Shown here piece by piece: positions 21,163 to 32,958 of a DNA stretch of 64,000 nucleotides. The stretch's first letter is position 1; each line of letters begins with the position of its first letter. A program made the position numbers and the translations under genes. This DNA comes from UBA7396 sp034676185 (GTDB lineage Bacteria > Patescibacteriota > Gracilibacteria > BD1-5 > UBA6164), in NCBI GenBank assembly GCA_034676185.1, contig JAUCCN010000001.1, forward strand, positions 62,001 to 126,000, in the 5' to 3' direction. The notes beneath the pieces were generated by a model. The model saw nothing but the letters and a program-made list of their open reading frames with translations, was not told where the DNA came from and did not search any database.

Positions 21163-22590
21163 TTAAATTTTTGTTATCTTTTTTAAAATATAAATCACTT
21201 CATATCTTGTAATTGCTTTATTTGGATAAAAAAATGAATTATGAAGTGAAAAAAAATTATTTTCAAGTGCATATTGAACATATTTTGCAAACCATTCATT
21301 TCCTGATATATCTGAAAGATTTTTGTTATATACATTAGGAAGTTCTCAAATAAATAATAATAAAATCATTTTCAGCGCTTCTACTCTGGTGATACTTCCA
21401 TTTGGATTAAATTTTTTATTTTGAGTAGAAATCATACCTAAATGCACTCAAGTATTGATATATCTTTTCTGCCATCATACTTTTATATCAGTAAAATAAT
21501 CGGTGGAGTCATCAGAAAGTTTTGTTTCAGATATCAAAAAAATAAGTTTTAAAAATTCTGCTCTCGTAATAGAATTATTTGGGCGAAATGTATCATCTCA
21601 AAATCAAGATATAAATCATTTTTCTCATAAATAAGAAATATATTCATATAAAGCATCTGAGTGTTTTATATCTTTAAACTTTTTTTTTTGACTTTCATCA
21701 TTTATCTGAGAAACAAAAGTATCAAGAATTGGATTTTTCACAATAATATCTTCATTTGATTGTATTATATCTAATTTTTTTTCTTGTATTTCTGGTTTAA
21801 TTTCCTCTTTTTTTTCTTGAGTAAAAGAATTTGATGCAATTAAAATATCTGATTCATTTGAAGTAAGGAGTGTTTCAAGAGGAATTTCTCAAGTTTTTGC
21901 TACTTGTTTTTCTGTTTCTAAAAGAGCTTCTTTTTCTTGTATTTCTGGCTTAATTTCTTCTTTTTTTTCTACCAAAATATCATTTTGAGCAAGAATCTTT
22001 CCTCCATTTCTATATTCATCAACTCTATCAAGGTATTCTAAAGGATTTACAGTATACATACGAGCTTTTTCTTTTCAAAGTCATATACTTACTCCTCATG
22101 AAAAAGTAGTTCCAGCTTCGCGAGCTTCTGCTCCAGTAAATGGCCAATAACAATGAAATGGTGCTTCTTGTCTATCAATTTGAAAATGAAGATGTTCTCA
22201 AAAACTATTCCCAGTATTCCCTGTATTTCCGACAATTTCTCATTCTTTCACTACTTGTCATTCTTTTACTTTTATATCACTTAAATGTTGAAATCCACTA
22301 TATAAAGTAGTTCTTTTATTCATATCATCAGGATGAGGAACATTTGTATGTTCAATAATAATATATTTTCCATACGCTCCATCTTCTCAAGTTTTATAAA
22401 CAATTCCCTCAAGAGGTGAAAGTACTGCTTGATTTTTTATTTCTGGAATAATATCAACTGCTGGGTGACTTCAATTCCCTTCTTTAAAATCTCATGCAAT
22501 ATAGGTTCATAAATATACAACTGAAAATCTATGAGCAGTAGCTTCTAGATTTCATCTATTATATTTTTCTTTTATTTTCAGTGGATACAT
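21163..22590 (-). CDS. M23 metallopeptidase with three C-terminal SLH domains
   Basis: 475 residues. The peptidase domain has SHPAVD (Zn ligands His and Asp) near residue 42 and the HLHFQ motif near 144, typical of LytM-type peptidoglycan endopeptidases. A Glu/Lys-rich linker holds the imperfect repeat EEIKPEIQEK twice. The C-terminal 170 residues are SLH modules (FKDIKHSDALYEYISYLGEKG, DDTFRPNNSITRAEFLKLI and two more), which bind cell-wall polymers. No classical signal peptide is visible at the chosen start (MYPLKIKEKY), which is odd for a wall-acting protein; secretion could be non-classical or the start could be wrong. Confidence 0.88.
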
Positions 22591-22742
22591 ATAAAATAAA
22601 TAATGAAATAACAAAATTAATAATTTTTTACAAAAATATACTAACAAAATTATTCTAGCATATGTTTAAAAAAAAACAAATAAAAGTAATTGCTAATTGT
22701 AAAAAATAATTATAATAAAAAAAATATTTGCTAAAAATAAGT

Positions 22743-23141
22743 ATGATACAGAAATTAAAAAAACTCTATATTTTTGAATGAATGGATGAAGATTTTCTAA
22801 AACAACTTTTAAAAATATCAAAAATTCAAAATTATAAAGCAAACGAAATAATTCTCAAAGAATGAGATACTACTCAAAATTGATATATTCTTATAAATGG
22901 AATTGTAAGTGTAATAAAAGGAGAAAAAATAATAAATACTATCTTTGAATGAGATATATTTTGAGAAATTGGTCTCGTCTTAAATGAACCAAGAACTGCT
23001 ACTATAAAATCAGAAACTGATATTCAAGTATTAGTTATTAGTAAAAATTGACTTGATAAATTCTTTGATGGATACACAAATTGAGAATTTATAAAAGTTA
23101 CTTTACTTAACAGAATTATTCAAAATCATAATAAGAAATAA
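22743..23141 (+). CDS. Stand-alone cyclic-nucleotide-binding domain protein
   Basis: 132 residues, a single cNMP-binding beta-roll: KANEIILKEGD, NGYILINGIVSVI, EGDIFGEIGLVLNEPRTATIKSE, which resembles the phosphate-binding cassette (FGE...RxATI). No DNA-binding domain. Ends 1 nt before the next gene, suggesting both act together. A second cNMP protein is at 2919. Ligand not deducible. Confidence 0.82.
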
Positions 23142-23142
23142 A

Positions 23143-23841
23143 ATGAATAAATTTGATCAAGTTTTTTTTAAAAAATATGTTCCTGAATGAAACGAAATTA
23201 TAGAGATTGCTCATAAACATATTTTTCTCATTCTCAATCAAATCATTCTCAATTATTTTTTTTGAGTTATTCTTCCAACTTTTATTTATTATAATTCTCT
23301 TGCAGTTCAATCCATAATTCCATTTTTTGTTTTAGAAGTGTTTATTATTTTAATATTTTTCAAAAATATTTATGATATTTTTAATTGGTATAATGATGTT
23401 TGGATTATTACAAAAGATGGAGTTATTGAGCTAGACTGGGCATTATTTTCTAGCAATTCTACCTCTGTAAAATATAGTAGTATTGAATGATTAGAGCTCA
23501 TACAAACAGGGTTTATTGATACTATTTTAGGAAAATGAGATGTACTTATTCACAAAATATGATGAGAAAATAATTTTTTACTCAAAGATGCAAGCCGTGC
23601 ATTTAGCGTTTTAGAAAAAGTTGATCAAATACAAAAAGCCTTGAAACAACAAAAAAAAGATGATAAAAAAGATTCTCCAGAACAAAATTTTGAAACTATT
23701 TTGAAAGCACTTTCAGGAGTGGTAGAAGAGTATTTATGAAAAAATTGATATAAAGAAGAAGATTCAGAGGAAAGAAAACAATTAATTGAAAAAGTAAAAA
23801 AAATAAATGGAACGATTGATTTAAATAGTAAAAAAGAATAA
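23143..23841 (+). CDS. Membrane protein with bacterial PH-like (DUF304) domain
   Basis: 232 residues. Two membrane helices lie at about 27-75, followed by a PH-like beta domain (NDVWIITKDGVIELDW, SSIEGLELIQTG, IGGENNFLLKDA) and a charged helical tail rich in Lys and Glu. This order (HIFLIL helix pair then bPH) fits membrane-flanked PH proteins of CPR bacteria. Starts 1 nt after the cNMP gene. Confidence 0.7.
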
Positions 23842-23865
23842 TTTTAAAAGTATAATTCTAAACTC

Positions 23866-25710
23866 ATGGAAGCAATAAAATCTATTCTCAAAGCTATTCC
23901 AAAACTACCTTGAGTATATCATTTTTTCGATACTTCTTGAAAAATTATCTATATTGGAAAATCTGTAAATCTTCATTCGAGAGTAAATTCATATTTTAAT
24001 GGAACTTCAAAGCTCAATTTTGCCAAGAAAAAAATGGTTTCTGAAATAAAAAATATTGAAACTATTGTTACCAATAATGCTAAAGAATGTCTGATTTTAG
24101 AAACAAGTCTTATTAAAAAACATAAACCCAAATATAATATTTTAATGAAAGATGATAAAAATCATACTTACATTAAAATTACAGATGAACTATTTCCAAA
24201 AATCATAAAAACTCGTATTAAAACAAAATCTTGAGTTTATTTTGGTCCATATATTTCAACTACTTATGTAAATAATATTATAAAAACGACCAAAAAAATT
24301 TTTTGACACAGAAGTTGTAATATTGTATTTGAAGAACAAAATGGAATTCCAAAAATAAAAGTAAATAATGGTTCAAAAATTCCTTGTATTGATTATTATA
24401 TTGGAAGATGTGCTGGTCCTTGCCTACTTCAAAAGGAAAATATGGATGATTATAATCATTCTATAAACAATATTCAAGATTTTTTAAATGGGAATTTGGA
24501 AGAAGTGATTCAAAATCTCAAAGAAAAAATGAAACAATACGCTCAAAAATTAGAATTTGAAAAGGCTTCTGAATTAAAAGAAGATATTTTATCAGTTGAA
24601 AGTTTAAAACAAAATCAAATCGTAAGAGATATTGTTGGATTTGATGCAGATATTATAAACTTCTTAGAAAAATATGACGCTTTTTACCTTTCTAAAATTG
24701 AAGTAAGAAATGAAAAAATTGTATGAATTTACAATTATGAAATAGAAAATAAATTAGGTGATATTGACGACAGTATCAAATTTTTTATTGAAAAAAGTTA
24801 TTTAGAAAATAAAGAAAAATTAACTCTTATTCTTCCTCGTGAAATAGAATTTGAAAAAGAATTTTTAACCGAATTAAAACTCAAAATAGAAATTCCAAAA
24901 ATTTGAGAAAAAACTGATATTTTATGACTTGCCTATAAAAATGCATTTGAATTTGCATATAAAAAACATTTAGAATGACTTTCAGTAAAAGGCTTTACGA
25001 AAAAAGATATGAGTGATTTACTGGATATTTTATGATATGGTCAAAGAAATAAAGATATTCTTTTTGAATGTAATGATATTTCTCATATTTCAGGAAATCA
25101 TACGGTTGCATCAAGAAGTATTATTGAAAATGGGAAAACAGCAAATTCTAAATACAGAAAGTTTAAAATAAAAACGCTTGATACAGGTGAAATCAACGAC
25201 TTTGATTCTATGAGAGAAATCATGACTCGTAGATTATTAGAAATTAAAAAAACTTGATTTGTACCAGATTTAATCATTATTGATGGTTGAAAATGACAAC
25301 TTTCAAGTGTGGTTGAAATATTAGAAAAAGAAAAGAAAAAAGAGGAAAATAAAGATTTCTTAGGATTATTTGAAAGTATACAACTCGTTTCTCTTGCAAA
25401 AAGAGAGGAAGAACTTTTTTTGCCATACGCAAAAGAAAGTATTATTATTTGAAAAGATTCAAATATTCTCAGAATGATTCAAAAAATAAGAGATGAAGCA
25501 CATCGTTTTGCCATAACTTTTAACAGAGATTCAAGAATCAAAGCAAGTAAAAAAAATATTTTAGAAGAACTTCCTGGAATCGGACCAAAAACAAGATCAA
25601 AACTTTTAAAACATTATGGAAGTATAAGTGATATAAAAAATGATGCTGATTTAAAAAAAATACTAAAAAAGTCTCAGATTGAGACTTTGGAAAATCATGG
25701 GATAATTTAA
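23866..25710 (+). CDS. uvrC: UvrABC excinuclease subunit C
   Basis: Makes both incisions in nucleotide excision repair. 614 residues, full length. The GIY-YIG nuclease domain starts with LPGVYHFFDTSGKIIYIGKS; a UvrBC-interaction helix pair follows (KMKQYAQKLEFEKASELKEDI); the RNase-H-like C-terminal nuclease has ECNDISHISG, LIIIDGGKGQL and DEAHRFAITFNR; helix-hairpin-helix motifs close the protein (LEELPGIGPKTRSKLLKHYG). Several motif glycines are TGA. Confidence 0.97.
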
Positions 25711-25870
25711 ATCATTAATATAAACTGGTGTTATCACATAAATAGATATAAATTTTCACTAGAAAAGTATATCTATATCTGAATCAACTGTTATTTAAAA
25801 TATAATTAAAATTATAACATTTTTTTACATTCTGTTTATCACTTACGAAAAAACTAAAACTAATCTTTTT
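25711..25870. other. Intergenic, nothing recognised
   Basis: 160 bases of AT-rich sequence between convergent uvrC and the GH5 gene. I see no ORF, clear terminator or RNA. Confidence 0.5.
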
Positions 25871-27184
25871 TTATTGAAACATTTTTTTTAAATTTTCATA
25901 TTTTTCTTTTTCTACACTAATCCAATCATCTTTTACTAATCATTTGGTATCAGTACTGTCTGGATTCCAACTCCAATAAAAAAAATTATTCAATTTCTTT
26001 TTTTTCATATAATCAATCAATGCTATTTGCCATATTTTATCTTTTTGTTCAAAATCTCATCAAAATTCTCATAAAATAATTGTATATTGAAGATAAAATT
26101 TTCAAAATGTATCTTCCCATATTTTTTCCATATTAATGGGAAAATCTTTTGATTCAAAATAATCTCTTGGATAAACTGACGGTCCATATATATGTGGAGA
26201 TAATACAAGCTTATCTTTAGGAATAATTTTTTCATTAATTGGATAACATTGTATTGGATGGATATTTCCTCACCAAGATTGACTTACTGATGGTTCACAA
26301 TCATATTTTTCACTTTCCCGTGGATGATTTTTTTCAATTCATTCAACAAAAATTAACAAATCAGGATTTATTTTTAATATTTCTTTCGCTATAGTTTCAA
26401 CTTGAAATTTCCGATTTATAGAAATATCACTTGTATCATTCCATACTGCATCTCCATGAGGTTCATTTTTTGGGTCTACTCAAAATACATATTTATTTTC
26501 TTTATAACGATGAACTAAAAACGTCCAATCTTCTATCCAATTTTCCAAAGTATATCAAGGAATAAAAGGAGTATCCGAAATCTCTTTACAATCTGGAGTA
26601 TGCATATCTAAAAGAACAAACATTTTATTATCAGTAAATTCTTGGATAATAATATCAAATGCTTCCAATGAATTTTTTCATGTTAATTCAGGGTTTACAT
26701 ACCAAAAATCTTTTATAGGTTCTTTTTTTAAAGTGTTTGGACAAAAAGGAAGTCTGACTGCATTAAATCATAAATCTCTCATTTGTTTTATAATATCTTT
26801 ATAATTTCTTTCCCGTAATCATCCAGGTATTCTTGAGTCTCAAGCAAATCAAAACCAATTTACTCATTTTAATTGTACTTGTTTATTTTGACTATCGTAT
26901 AATTGTCCATCTTTTGCAAAAAGAGGAGGATTAGGATCTTTAGTGAAAAAAAATTGTTGAACTTTTTCATCTTCTATTGTTTCTAATTCTGGGGGTATTT
27001 TATTTTTTTCTTTATTTTTTAGAAATTCTTGAAGGTTTTTATTATCATTTTGTTTTGACTTATTTAATGAATTTTGCAGTATTTCTGTTGATTGTTTTTG
27101 CGTAGATGGAAGTTCAAATGTTTCTCTATTACAAGATAATAGAATAATAACAAGAAAAAGAAATATTATAATTATTTTTTTCAT
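25871..27184 (-). CDS. Glycoside hydrolase family 5-like lipoprotein
   Basis: 437 residues. A lipobox VIILLSC puts the lipidated Cys at residue 18. After a Lys/Glu-rich linker, the catalytic TIM barrel begins at GVNWFGFAGDSR. Hallmarks of GH5 are present: AVRLPF, LLDMHTPD, the acid/base Glu in FGVDPKNEPHG and the nucleophile Glu in TIILGEFGG. Likely cuts a beta-1,4-linked polysaccharide outside the cell. The next gene upstream is a pseudopilin with a LamG-like domain, a possible carbohydrate-binding partner. Confidence 0.9.
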
Positions 27185-27189
27185 AAATA

Positions 27190-28500
27190 TTATTTTATAT
27201 AATTAATAAGCATTACTTCTTCATCTGTTAGTATTCTATTAAAAACTCTTAATTCATCTATATATCAGTTAAAAAATCACCAATAATCTTTTTTTGTTCA
27301 TATATAAAAATCTCATTCATCATTTACATCAAAAGGTCCATCAGTTGCATATCAATTAGGAACTCACTCTTCTACTATTTTTACTCAATTCAAATAAGTT
27401 ATCATTTGTCAATATGGATCATAAGTTACCATAATATTATACCAAGTTCCGCTATTTATTTGTACATTCTGAGAATATCCATTATTTCAATTGTAAAATT
27501 TAAAATTATTATCATCACCTATAAATAAATTATGACTATATGTATCTAATCATGAATGTTTTGAATATAAGTTCATTTCTTTATCTCCAGAGTCTCTTTT
27601 AAACCAAATAGAAAAACTCATTGATCAAGAAGAATTGATACTTTGAGTCAGAGAAGCAGGAATTTTAAAGTATTTATTATCAGAAAAATACGTTGATTTT
27701 CAATGTATTCACTCACTACTATTTCATACAAATGTTCAAGTTCAGTTGTTTCATTCCTCTTGAGGTATTCAATCATTTTCATTATGAGTTAAATCTTTTA
27801 ATTTTCAATCAGTGGTGGTAGTTTCCATATCCCAATATCAAGCTAATTTATCATCAAATTTTACTAAATTTTTATTCTTTCCTATAAAAGCTGTGAGTAT
27901 AAGATATCCTGTTCCAGTAAATTTCATATCCCCATAATACATATCATATAATTCATCTTTTTGTTCAAGTCAAACATCAATAAAAGCTCAACTAATAGAT
28001 TGATTAGTTGAAGTCTGTATTAAAATAGGAACTTCTTTTCCTGAAGTTATTTTAGGTATTCTATTTAAAAAATTTGCATACGTTGAATTAATAATATATC
28101 ATGCAGCTTGATTTTCCTCAAAGTAACCTAAAATACTAAATTTCTTTTTATTTTTATTTATGGAATATATATATTCTCATTTATCTAAAGGATCTTGTGG
28201 TTTTTTTGATATATTTAATAATTGAGTTATTGAATCTCATATATATCCTTGGTATCAAAGAGAATTTCCACTAAAACTTATTTCTGTTGGATTATCAGGC
28301 ATAGGATATGAACCAGTTTTTAAAACATGTAATTCTAAGCCAGTTTCAATATTTTTTAAAGTTGTCACTCTATTCGTATCACGACTTGATTTTAAATAAG
28401 AAGAAAAACTGATAAATGCAATCGTTGCAAGAATAGTTAAAATAGTTATCACAATGATTAATTCAACCAATGTAAATCATTTATATTTTTCTATTTTCAT
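27190..28500 (-). CDS. Pseudopilin with C-terminal LamG/concanavalin-like domain
   Basis: 436 residues. The prepilin leader and helix GFTLVELIIVITILTILA sit at the N-terminus, with the cleavage-site glycine encoded by TGA. A pseudopilin stalk region follows (SYLKSSRDTNRVTTLKNIETGL). The last 200 residues look like a LamG jelly roll: SFSIWFKRDSG, TWYNIMVTYD, DEGDFYIGTKKDYWGFFNGYIDELRVFNRIL. Such fusions display a binding domain on a pilus. It ends 5 nt upstream of the GH5 start. Confidence 0.87.
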
Positions 28501-28566
28501 AACAAAAATTTATTAATAAATATAGTCAATGTGTATTATAATGAATTTTACATATATATCAATATT

Positions 28567-30030
28567 TTAAATTCTCTCAACTCTACTTCAACTTCTATCA
28601 TCAATTATTTTGTATCAGTTTTCTAATAATTCATCTCTAATTTTGTCAGCTAAAGTGAAATCTTTAGCTTTTTTTGCATCATTTCTTGCCTTAAATTTAG
28701 CTAAAATATCGTTTGGGATTTCCTCACTTTTTAAAACTTCAAAATCTAAAACACTTAAAACACTATCAAAAGTCTTAAACATTTCAAGTAAACTTTGTGC
28801 TTCAGCTAAACATAAATCTCAACTATCAATTTGAGTATTAGTATATGTTATAAAAGTAAAAAACATACTTATTGCTTCTGGCATATTGAAATCATCTTCT
28901 AAACTTTCTATATAATCTGAAACTATTCCCTGCATATCTTCTCTAAAATCTCTTCTAACTTTTTGCTCTTTTAAAGTTCAAGATTCAAGTAATCTATTTA
29001 ATTTTTTAAGTGATTCATCAATTTTTTTAATTGCATTTAAATTTTGTTCTAATTTATCAAAAGAAAAATCAACACTATCTCTATATCTAGCATTCATAAA
29101 AGAAAGACGAATAGCTCTATATAAAATAGAACTTGAAATATTTTTATATTTTTCTTCTAAATCTCTAACTGTGTAAAAATTATTTGCTGATTTAGCCATT
29201 TTTTTACCATCAACTGTTATATGTCCAGAATGAAGCCAATATTTTGAAAATGTTTTTCAAGTATATCACTCAGTTTGAGCAATTTCATTTTGATGATGAG
29301 GAAAAATATTATCAACTCATCACATATGTATATCTATTTGAGGTCAAAAATATTTCATATTACAAGCTGAACACTCTATATGCCAACCTGGTCTTCATTT
29401 TAAAACTTTCTTTTCTCAAGCAAAATCAAACTCTCACATCCAAAAATTTTCTCCATCTTCATCTTTCCAAGCTTTCCATAAAGCAAAATCAGCTGCATTT
29501 TCTTTATCATATTCATCATTATTGATTCTCACTGAAGTTTTCATTCCAGAAAAATCAAGATGAGCTAAATTTCAATATTTTTTAAATTTTTTAATTTCAT
29601 AATAAATGCTTCCATCATCTCACAAATAAGCGTATCATCTTTTTATAAGTCAATTTATCATTTCAACCATTTCTGGAATTAGTCATGAAATTGGAGCAAT
29701 ATTATCAGCCAAAGTAATGTTTAATTTACGCAAATCTTCTAAAAAATAATTTGAATATTTTTGAGTATATGATAATAAATTTTCTCAAGCTTTTTGACTA
29801 TCTCTTATAGTTTTATCATCTATATCTGTAATATTCATTGTAGTTTTAACTTTGTAATTTAAAAATCTCAAAGTTTTTATAACATAATCTTCGAAAATAT
29901 AAGTTTTTAAATTTCAAATATGAGCGAAATTGTATGGAGTTGGTCCACAAAAATAAACTTTTACTTCTTCTTGTCTAAGTGGTTTAAATTTTTCTTTTTG
30001 TAAAGTAAGTGTATTGTAAATATGAAGCAT
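28567..30030 (-). CDS. cysS: Cysteinyl-tRNA synthetase
   Basis: 487 residues, class I synthetase that charges tRNA-Cys. Motifs: CGPTPYNFAHIGN (HIGH) near residue 28, the Zn-site residues in WHIECSAC and HHQNEIAQ, and KMAKSANNF (KMSKS). The C-terminal helical domain is intact. Several glycines in the core are TGA, for example in IDIHMGGVDNIFPHH. Confidence 0.96.
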
Positions 30031-30048
30031 AAAAATTGTGTTATAAAA

Positions 30049-30303
30049 TTAATTTTGTTTTGAATTTTTTCTTTGTTTTGCTTTTTCTAACATAATTTTT
30101 GATACTTTTATTGGATCTGAATAGTTTTCAATTTTTCCATCAATAATTACATTCGGTCATTTTTCGCATTGTCATTGGCAAGGGCATACTTCATATGAAA
30201 TGTTTTCTAATTTAAATTTTTCTATATCTGATGCTATTCTTTTTAAAATATATTCACTAAATCTTGACTTACACGATTTTCAAGTACATACTTGTATTTT
30301 CAT
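30049..30303 (-). CDS. Small (2Fe-2S) thioredoxin-like ferredoxin
   Basis: 84 residues. Cysteines VCTGKSC near residue 6 and EVCPCQGQCEKGPNVIIDG near 39 fit the thioredoxin-fold [2Fe-2S] ferredoxin family (C-x4-C ... C-x3-C type, as in NuoE C-terminal domains). Likely a small electron carrier. Ends 18 nt before cysS; probably same transcript. Confidence 0.75.
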
Positions 30304-30421
30304 TTTTTCTTATTAATCATAAAATATTGTCCTTCATTATATAAAAATAATGTTTTTTTACAAAAAAATTTGCATAATATTTTTTTTCCATATAATAACA
30401 AAGCTTTAAAAGCAAGTATAT

Positions 30422-30496
30422 GCCGGGTTAGCTCAGTGGTAGAGCAGCGGACTGAAAATCCGTGTGTCGCAAGTTCAATCCTCGCACTCGGCACCA
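30422..30496 (+). tRNA. tRNA-Phe (GAA)
   Basis: 75 nt with encoded CCA. Acceptor GCCGGGT / ACTCGGC, D-arm GCTC/GAGC, anticodon stem GCGGA/TCCGT with loop CTGAAAA (anticodon GAA), T-loop TTCAATC. The 3' 45 nt are part of the 47-bp direct repeat that ends the integrated element, so this is the attachment-site tRNA. Confidence 0.95.
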
Positions 30497-30498
30497 TT
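30452..30498 (+). repeat. attL, 47-bp core inside tRNA-Phe
   Basis: Begins CTGAAAATCCG in the anticodon loop and ends two bases past the CCA. Identical to 44133-44179. Confidence 0.93.
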
Positions 30499-30554
30499 CT
30501 TATTTATAGCAAAATGAAACTTTACTATAAAAATTCTATAATTTTATACCGTAT

Positions 30555-30585
30555 GACACAGAGACAAAAATCCGTGTCTTTTTTT
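30555..30585 (+). terminator. Terminator downstream of tRNA-Phe
   Basis: GACAC / GTGTC stem followed by seven T. It lies inside the element, so the phage end supplies the terminator for the host tRNA. Confidence 0.6.
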
Positions 30586-30636
30586 GTGTAAAAAAATAAA
30601 AATCAAATATTTTCTTAATAAAACTCTTAAAGAATT

Positions 30637-30656
30637 GTTATATTTTACAATATAAC
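30637..30656. promoter_or_regulatory. Perfect palindrome upstream of the first element gene
   Basis: GTTATATT-TTAC-AATATAAC, 8-bp arms, centred 20 nt before the ATG at 30667. Looks like an operator for a dimeric repressor. Confidence 0.5.
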
Positions 30657-30666
30657 TTTTTTTGTT

Positions 30667-30900
30667 ATGACAAAAATACAAATTAACGAGGAAATGCAAA
30701 ATAAATATCCACATCTAACATCTTTGATTCTCAATTCTTATTCCCTCTGTGATCAAGATAAGCAACATATATTAGATATGATGCCTACACTGGAGACTAA
30801 CCAACTTATTAGACTTACTGAAATCTTTCAAAATGAAAAAGAAAAAATTGAGGAATTAGAAAAAACTTATTCCGAAGCTTTAAAATCTCTAAAAATTTAA
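30667..30900 (+). CDS. Small helical protein, element gene 1
   Basis: 77 residues, no glycine at all, no membrane span. Predicted mostly helical, with a charged C-terminal coil (IFQNEKEKIEELEKTYSEALKSL). Unknown function. Lies between attL and Rep with a palindrome upstream; may be a regulator. Confidence 0.55.
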   Translation: MTKIQINEEMQNKYPHLTSLILNSYSLCDQDKQHILDMMPTLETNQLIRLTEIFQNEKEKIEELEKTYSEALKSLKI

Positions 30901-31124
30901 AATCCCTAAATGAAAAAACAAACAAAGAATACGAGAATTATAAAAACAAATAATACCACTGGCAACAACGACTCCTCTTTGTGTGAAAATTGGAAGCAAT
31001 AAAGCTATAGAAATAACAAAAGCAATAGACAATTTTTGCATAAAGCCACGAGTGTAACGAGTGTAAAAAAACTACTAGAAAAATTATAAAAAAGTTCTCC
31101 AAAAACAACAAAAAAAATGATGTT

Positions 31125-31155
31125 AGGGGGGGACATCGTTAATGTCCCCCCTTAG
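31125..31155. repeat. G/C-rich hairpin upstream of rep
   Basis: GGGGGGACAT / ATGTCCCCCC, a perfect 10-bp stem with loop CGTTA, extended by G-T and A-T pairs. No T-run follows, so not a simple terminator. By position and base composition in otherwise very AT-rich DNA it is a candidate replication nick-site region or phage packaging signal. Confidence 0.6.
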
Positions 31156-31191
31156 GTCATAAAAATATATATAAATAATTCCCTTCTTTTT

Positions 31192-32436
31192 ATGAATACA
31201 ATCGTAAAAGAAGCTGAAAAAATTTTGAGTAAAAAAAAGAGAAAAGAAATTAAAGAAAATTCAAGAGAATTTTACCTAGTAAATTTACACGATTTTCTTA
31301 AAAAATATCCTTCTAAAATTTATTACAAAAATATTGATTATCTAACAGCCGAAATAAAAACCTTAAACAATAACATATTATCAATACTTTCTACTTTCTT
31401 GATAGAATACGACCACAAAAGAGATATAGAGAAACACGACTGACTCATTACTGATTTTAAACATTTTAAAATTTTAGATAAATTCTATTTAGTAAATCTT
31501 TGAGTTGTTTTCTGATGACAAAAACAAATTTACTGAATTTATGATATAAACAAAAATAAAATTTGAAGCTTTATTTATAAAAGGCCTGAAATACTTAAGA
31601 AAAATCACAATGTCTATACTTGAATAGAGCTTACTTGACTCTTTTGTCATTTCTACAAAGATTATTTTGACTCTATACTTGAATATTTTTGAGTAGATAG
31701 AAAAGCAAATAAAACACTTAAAAGGCTTGATTACTGTTTAGATATTAAAGGTATTGAGTTACCACAATTATTAGAATATTTAAAACCTCTTTATCAAAAA
31801 CAAAGAGTAAAAAATTATAATTGACTTTTAAACTCTGACAAGAAAAAATTACTTGAAAAAGACTCTGAACTTGAGTTTTGAAAAACAGCAATTTATAAAA
31901 AATTTCTAAGTAATTCAAATACTTTGATTGTATACGATAAAATCTTAGATGTGGTTGATAATCATATGAAAAGAAAAATAGATTGAAAAAATCCATATCA
32001 AGCTTATTTAGATTCCGATTTTCCTATTGTGAGAATAGAACTAAAAAAACTTTCATCTTCGTTTTCTAAGATATGAGATCACTCTATTGATACTATGTTA
32101 TGAAGAATAGAAGCAGACTTTTTTGATTATCTCAAAAAATATTTTACCTGTGATTTTTCTCTTTTAGTTGATATTAAATGAATTTCTCTCAATTGAAAAA
32201 AATGATATTTAGCAAAAGAAGAAAAACAAAAAAATATTCTTCACTCGTTTATGATGGCTCAAACTTATTTGAAAAATATTGAGACTTATACAAGTAGAAA
32301 AGAACTTTTCCGTTTTCTTCTAAAACTTTACCCTGATATTGAAAAAACAAGCTCTCTTGACTTGATGGATGAGTTTGAAACTTATGAATATATCAGGTGA
32401 TTATTTCCTGACAATAATAAAAATGGTAACAAATAG
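31192..32436 (+). CDS. Rolling-circle-type replication initiator (Rep)
   Basis: 414 residues. Segments resemble phage/plasmid Rep_trans-like initiators: VVFGGQKQIYGIYDINKNKIG early, NVYTGIELTGLFCHFY, the RLDYCLDIKG strand (compare R-x-D-x-x-x-D in the family) and IVRIELKK. In filamentous phages the equivalent (pII) nicks the + strand origin. I cannot point to the catalytic Tyr with certainty. A G/C hairpin lies just upstream. Many TGA glycines. Confidence 0.65.
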
Positions 32437-32593
32437 AAAAAATAATTCTTATCAAAATTTTAGACTGAAATTAGTAAAAGACTGAATTGTTAGATTAGCT
32501 AATTCACTTGATAAAGAAAATGTTAATAATTTAGATTTTATTAAAAGAAGTTTAATCTCTTATTCTAATAGAATTATTCAAGTCAAAGAGTAA
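32423..32593 (+). CDS. Small basic protein overlapping the end of rep
   Basis: 56 residues, basic, one TGA glycine. Overlaps rep by 14 nt, so it is translationally coupled. Function unknown; might modulate Rep or bind DNA. Confidence 0.5.
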
Positions 32594-32619
32594 TATTTTA
32601 TTTCTTAATAATAACCAAA

Positions 32620-32682
32620 ATGAAAATAATACACATTACTTATGACGAATATTTAGAATTAAGTAAACAAATATTTTCTTAA
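32620..32682 (+). CDS. Possible 20-residue peptide
   Basis: ATG to TAA reading MKIIHITYDEYLELSKQIFS. In line with the compact gene run, but too short to be sure. Confidence 0.25.
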   Translation: MKIIHITYDEYLELSKQIFS

Positions 32683-32693
32683 AAAATTAAATT

Positions 32694-32882
32694 ATGTATT
32701 ACGAATGTTGTGCTTGTTGATATAAAAATCTTTTGTGTAATTATATTAAAATCCCTCTTTGATCTAACTCAAGAAAATGGTGATTTTTGTATAAATGCAA
32801 AAATTGTTGATATGAAACAAGAAAAAAGCATATGAAAAAATATAAAATTGTTATTAGAAAACATCGGCAATTGGTGGAATAA
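32694..32882 (+). CDS. Small zinc-ribbon-like protein
   Basis: 62 residues with two Cys pairs: CCACGY near residue 5 and CKNCGYE near 35, both CxxCGY with the glycine read from TGA. A basic C-terminus (RKKHMKKYKIVIRKHRQ) follows. Looks like a zinc ribbon that could bind nucleic acid. The glycine after each Cys pair is only present under code 25, which supports that it is real. Confidence 0.65.
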
Positions 32883-32958
32883 TGCTCCTGGTGTAAAAAA
32901 TCGCTTCAGTAAAAAATCCACCTGTAAGAAAAAATAATTTAAAACTAAAATAAACCTT

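Noticed and set aside
30910..31002. 30-residue ORF on + strand
   Set aside because: Low-complexity, overlaps the above ORF, no support.
30889..31041. 50-residue hydrophobic ORF on - strand near attL
   Set aside because: Looks like a leader/membrane peptide but overlaps the end of the 77-residue gene and has no spacing or context support.
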